Source: Candidatus Hydrogenedentota bacterium (lineage in GTDB: Bacteria > Hydrogenedentota > Hydrogenedentia > Hydrogenedentiales > GCA-2746185). From it: a DNA stretch of 9,141 nt. Every line of letters starts with the position of its first letter. Position 1 is the first letter of the stretch. A model generated the notes under the pieces. It saw only the letters and a list, made by a program, of their open reading frames with translations, made no database searches and was not told the DNA's origin. The position numbers and the translations under genes are program-made. This document shows, piece by piece, positions 6,403 through 9,141 of the stretch. The stretch is taken from positions 1 through 9,141 of the forward strand of contig DTSJ01000317.1 of assembly GCA_012965445.1 (NCBI GenBank), given 5' to 3'.

Positions 6403-6699
6403 ATGGCAAAAATCACCACGCAGGATGTGGAATATGTCGCCGCTCTCGCACAGCTTGTTCTTGATGATGATAGCAAAGAGAGGCTGGTGCATGAAATGGG
6501 CGATATCCTCGAATATATGGACAAACTTGACGAACTGGATACTGAAGGCATCGAGCCGATGATGCATGTACTCGACCTTGCCAATGTATATCGCGAAGAT
6601 GTTGTGCGTGAATCCCTATCCCGTGAAACGGCTATGCGGAATGCGCCCAAGACGGATGGGGAATTCTTTCTGGTGCCCCGAATTTTGGACACAGAGTAA
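6403..6699 (+). CDS. gatC: Asp/Glu-tRNA amidotransferase subunit C
   Basis: 98 residues, the normal GatC size and complete. GatC stabilises the GatA-GatB pair in the GatCAB complex, which turns Glu-tRNA(Gln) into Gln-tRNA(Gln) and/or Asp-tRNA(Asn) into Asn-tRNA(Asn). Recognisable stretches are QDVEYVAALAQLVLDDD (7-23), the GDILEYMDKLDELDTEGIEP helix and turn (32-51), YREDVVRESLSRE (63-75) and the C-terminal NAPKTDGEFFLVPRIL (80-95), which wraps around GatA in known structures. The ATG has AAGGA at a 6-base spacing. The TAA is followed after 3 bases by the gatA ATG, the usual gatCA arrangement. The gene itself is unaffected by the rearrangement further downstream. Confidence 0.96.
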   Translation: MAKITTQDVEYVAALAQLVLDDDSKERLVHEMGDILEYMDKLDELDTEGIEPMMHVLDLANVYREDVVRESLSRETAMRNAPKTDGEFFLVPRILDTE

Positions 6700-6702
6700 C
6701 CT

Positions 6703-7491
6703 ATGAGCGAAGAGTACATCTACAAAACGGCTCATGAACTTCACCATGATCTACGCGCTGGAAGGGTCACGGCTACGGCACTCGCCGAAGCACAGTATGT
6801 GCGCATCGAAGCGGTTGACGGCGACGTGAAGGCCTATCTGGAAACCTGGCAGGACACTGCACTTGAGAAGGCGCAGTCCATCGACGATTCGCTGAAGGCG
6901 GGGAACGATCCCGGGCTTCTCGCGGGCATTCCCGTGGGACTGAAGGACAATCTAGTGACCACGACAGGGACCACGGGGTGTGCGTCGAAGATATTAAAAG
7001 GCTTCGAGAGTCCTTACAACGCGACGGTTGTGAACAAAATGAACGACGCGGGGGCGGTGATGCTCGGCAAACTCAATATGGACGAGTTTGCTATGGGATC
7101 GTCCACGGAAAATTCGTCTCGACAGAAGACCGCCAACCCCTGGAACCTGAACTGCGTACCCGGCGGCTCAAGCGGTGGTGCGGCTGCGAGCGTTTCTTCG
7201 AATACAGCCGTTGTCTCAATCGGCTCGGACACGGGCGGGTCGATTCGCCAGCCAGCGGCCTTTTGCGGATGCGTTGGATTGAAGCCTACCTACGGACGCG
7301 TATCCCGATACGGTTTGGTTGCCTTCGCCTCTTCGCTGGATCAGATAGGCCCCTTCACGAAGGATGTGGAGGACAGCGCGCTGATGATGAACGTCCTGAG
7401 CGGGCGCGATGAATTCGACGCGACATCCGCAGATATCCCGGTACCTGATTATCGCGATGCGCAGTACGTGGGGAAGGTAGTCTTGTGCGGT
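6703..7491 (+). pseudogene. gatA: Glu-tRNA amidotransferase subunit A, N-terminal about 260 residues, cut off by a rearrangement
   Basis: Starts 3 bases after gatC. Residues 1-260 are clear GatA: IPVGLKDNLVTTTGTTGCAS (76-95, catalytic K81), NPWNLNCVPGGSSGGAAA (145-162, cis-Ser156), GSDTGGSIRQPAAFCG (174-189, nucleophile S180), GLKPTYGRVSRYGLVAF (192-208) and DIPVPDYRDAQYVGK (244-258). The amidase triad is complete and the frame is undamaged. After about residue 260 similarity to GatA ends abruptly. The frame continues open to 8181 (492 residues in all), but from 7531 on it is only the antisense of gatB. About 225 further GatA residues would be expected. The missing C-terminus is found in the opposite orientation at 8967-9141. 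The product as it stands would lack the C-terminal third to half of the amidase fold and should be inactive. The exact end is uncertain within 7482-7500. Confidence 0.88.
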
Positions 7492-7521
7492 GTCCTGATT
7501 CTTCTTAACGAGCTTCGTCAT
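7480..7521. other. rearrangement junction: gatA interior joined to inverted sequence downstream of gatB
   Basis: Left of about 7482-7500 the plus strand reads GatA. To the right the sequence makes sense only on the minus strand, as what follows gatB. Nine bases after the gatB TAG, an ATG at 7521-7519 opens a frame MTKLVKKNQDT that soon runs into antisense gatA; it may be the cut-off start of the gene that once followed gatB. AGCCTA occurs twice in tandem at 7522-7533, across the gatB stop. No insertion sequence, att-like core or long inverted repeat is visible at the junction. Confidence 0.7.
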
Positions 7522-7530
7522 AGCCTAAGC

Positions 7531-8970
7531 CTACCCTTCACTGAGCAGTTTGTCCAACAGCTCATTCACAACTTTCGGATTACCCTTGCCCTTAGTCGCC
7601 TTCATGCACTGACCCACCAGAAATCCCTTGGCCTGTTGTTTTCCGCCGCGGAAATCCTCGACCGGACCCGGGTTCTTTTCCATCACCTCGCGAATGAGTC
7701 CTTCGAGTTCAGATGCGTCGCTGATCTGCACCAGACCCTTTTCCTCGACGAGGGCTTTTGCATCTTTGCCCGTTTCGAACATGTCCACAACAATCTCTTT
7801 AGCGATCTTGCCGCTGATGGTGCCGTCCTCGATGAGGCCGATCATCTGCGCGAGCTGCTCAGGCTTGATCTTGATATCAGCGATGTCAGATTTCGAATCA
7901 CTTACCAGCGCCTGCAAATCGCCGGTAATCCAGTTGGAAGCGATTTTGGTCGGCGCGCCCGCCTTCGCGACAGCTTCAAAATAATCGGCCATTGCGCGGG
8001 TACCAGTCAGCACACCGGCATCGTAAGCGTTCAAATCATACTGATCGACAGTTCGCTTCTTCCGTGCCAGCGGAAGTTCCGGCAGCGATTCGCCGATTTC
8101 CGTTCTCCACGCGTCATCCACGACAATCGGCACGAGATCCGGTTCCGGGAAATAACGATAATCATGCGCGGATTCTTTTGAACGCTGGGCAACCGTAATG
8201 CCCTTCGCCGCGTCCCATCCGCGCGTTTCCTGATTGACTTTCCCGCCGTCCCTGATAAGTTTGACCTGACGTTTGAATTCGTATTCGATGGCTTTTTGAA
8301 CGCCGGAAAACGAGGCTACGTTCTTGACCTCGGTTTTAGTACCGAATTCTTCCTGACCAACCGGACGCACGGAAATGTTCGGCTCAGCACGCAGCGAGCC
8401 TTCCTCCATGTTACAGTCGCTAACGCCAAGATAGAGCAGTAACTGTTTCAGCGACGTCAGGAACGCATAGGTCTGGTCCGCAAACCGAAGATCCGGTTCT
8501 GTCACAATTTCTAGCAGCGATACGCCGCATCGGTTGAAGTCCACGCCGCTTTCTGCAGTGCCGCGTGTGTGGTCGTTGCGCGCGGTGTCTTCTTCTACGT
8601 GTGCCCGGGTAATGCCCACGCGCTGAATCTCGTCGTTGAATTCAAACTCAAGATATCCGTCGTGGCTCAAGGGCAGGTCATACTGACTGATCTGATAATT
8701 CTTGCTCTGATCAGGATAAAAATAGTTTTTACGGTCCATCTTGGACCATCTGGAAATTTCGCAGTTCAGCGCAAGCCCGACCGCGACCGACTTGTTGATC
8801 ATTTCGCGGTTCATCACAGGCAGCGCCCCCGGTAGTCCAAGGCAAACGGGACACACATGGGTGTTGGCAGGCGCATGAAACTCGTTCTTGCATCCGCAGA
8901 ATACTTTGGACGCTGTCGCAATCTCGACATGAATTTCCATGCCTATGACGAGTTCGTAATCCATGCTCAT
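7531..8970 (-). CDS. gatB: Asp/Glu-tRNA amidotransferase subunit B
   Basis: Complete GatB, 479 residues. It binds and phosphorylates the misacylated tRNA and channels ammonia from GatA. Seen in order: [13 protein letters not shown] (5-17); a zinc-type motif FCGC...CPVC (C25, C27, C40, C43); [19 protein letters not shown] (about 80-98); [40 protein letters not shown]; and the C-terminal helical and YqeY-like tail with [20 protein letters not shown]. The first ATG (8970) overlaps the gatA stop as ATGA. The second ATG (8964) is better placed, 6 bases after TAAGGG (8976-8971), so the true protein may begin at Met3. It lies opposite to gatC and to the N-terminal part of gatA, against the usual gatC-gatA-gatB order, because of the rearrangement inside gatA. 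Confidence 0.96.
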   Translation of the reverse strand: MSMDYELVIGMEIHVEIATASKVFCGCKNEFHAPANTHVCPVCLGLPGALPVMNREMINKSVAVGLALNCEISRWSKMDRKNYFYPDQSKNYQISQYDLPLSHDGYLEFEFNDEIQRVGITRAHVEEDTARNDHTRGTAESGVDFNRCGVSLLEIVTEPDLRFADQTYAFLTSLKQLLLYLGVSDCNMEEGSLRAEPNISVRPVGQEEFGTKTEVKNVASFSGVQKAIEYEFKRQVKLIRDGGKVNQETRGWDAAKGITVAQRSKESAHDYRYFPEPDLVPIVVDDAWRTEIGESLPELPLARKKRTVDQYDLNAYDAGVLTGTRAMADYFEAVAKAGAPTKIASNWITGDLQALVSDSKSDIADIKIKPEQLAQMIGLIEDGTISGKIAKEIVVDMFETGKDAKALVEEKGLVQISDASELEGLIREVMEKNPGPVEDFRGGKQQAKGFLVGQCMKATKGKGNPKVVNELLDKLLSEG

Positions 8971-9141
8971 CCCTTAGTCACGGGCGCAACACACATATCA
9001 AATCCGCGATTCTGCTCATACACATGCGCCACCCGGAACAGTTCCGCCTCAGCAAACGGCTTTCCAATAATCTGAAGTCCCGCAGGCAGTTTAGCGTCTG
9101 TCAGTCCGCAGGGAACCGAGATTGCAGGAACGCCCGCCAGA
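8967..9141 (-). CDS. gatA: Glu-tRNA amidotransferase subunit A, C-terminal 58 residues (runs off the window)
   Basis: Reading leftwards from 9140 gives [20 protein letters not shown], then [30 protein letters not shown] and a stop at 8969-8967. This is the conserved end of GatA ('AG.PA.SVP.G...LP.GLQ.IG..F.E..L...A...E'). The TGA overlaps the gatB start as ATGA, so this is the native gatA-gatB junction. It does not continue the plus-strand gatA piece at 6703. Roughly 170 residues lie between where that piece ends and where this one begins; they would be expected at about 9141-9650 on the minus strand. Whether the minus-strand gene then goes on to a complete N-terminus decides between an inversion and an inverted duplication. 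Confidence 0.9.
   Translation of the reverse strand, partial: LAGVPAISVPCGLTDAKLPAGLQIIGKPFAEAELFRVAHVYEQNRGFDMCVAPVTKG

Noticed and set aside
4157..6693. GAATTTTGGACAC occurs twice, inverted: at 4169-4157 (end of the second kinase gene) and in the last codons of gatC
   Set aside because: A shared 13-mer is expected about once by chance in a window this size, and the second copy is in conserved coding sequence. Flanks do not match.
5721..6719. A 332-residue minus-strand version of the LOG protein
   Set aside because: The extra 143 N-terminal residues are antisense of gatC and the intergenic region. The conserved family start is at 6290 with a ribosome site.
7522..7533. Tandem AGCCTA pair as a recombinase crossover site
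   Set aside because: Only 12 bases, overlapping the gatB stop and outside the probable breakpoint. No invertase gene or partner repeat is in the window.
6703..8181. A continuous 492-residue plus-strand frame of almost exactly normal GatA length
   Set aside because: Only the first about 260 residues are GatA. The remainder is the antisense of gatB, which has a full set of GatB motifs, so the length match is coincidence.

Overview
The window looks like a chromosomal piece of a Gram-negative bacterium of moderate GC. It carries two kinases of the Kdo/heptose lipopolysaccharide type, a polytopic GT-C-like glycosyltransferase, purine biosynthesis genes and the tRNA-dependent amidotransferase genes gatCAB. 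The lineage cannot be fixed from this sequence. The stand-alone IMP cyclohydrolase and the modular intergenic repeat suggest an environmental, non-model phylum, but that is inference.

Layout. Positions 1-175 (minus) hold the N-terminus of a GNAT-type acetyltransferase. A 268-base gap follows (176-443) with a candidate promoter, competing hairpins and three short interspersed-repeat modules. From 6290 down to 444 the minus strand carries one tightly packed run. In transcription order it is: a possible 18-codon leader ORF, a LOG-family phosphoribohydrolase, a KdkA-like Kdo kinase, a second LPS-kinase-family protein (ATGA overlap), a stand-alone IMP cyclohydrolase domain (PurH N-half), purD (3-base gap), and a membrane glycosyltransferase. 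Divergently, gatC (6403-6699) and the first about 260 codons of gatA run on the plus strand.

The main anomaly is at 7480-7521. The gatA reading stops resembling GatA there, and the sequence continues as the reverse complement of the end of gatB. gatB is complete on the minus strand (7531-8970). Just upstream of it, also on the minus strand, is the C-terminal end of gatA (8967-9141), overlapping gatB as ATGA. The ancestral order was therefore almost certainly gatC-gatA-gatB, with a breakpoint inside gatA. Either a segment holding gatA-C and gatB has been inverted, or this is a fold-back (inverted) duplication, biological or created during amplification or assembly. The distinguishing sequence lies beyond 9141.

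Functionally, purH-N and purD act in de novo IMP synthesis. The LOG protein releases adenine or cytokinin-type bases from nucleoside monophosphates. The two kinases and the glycosyltransferase probably modify the lipopolysaccharide core or another envelope glycan. GatCAB amidates misacylated Glu-tRNA(Gln) and/or Asp-tRNA(Asn). I did not see tRNA or rRNA genes, CRISPR arrays, transposases or phage genes.
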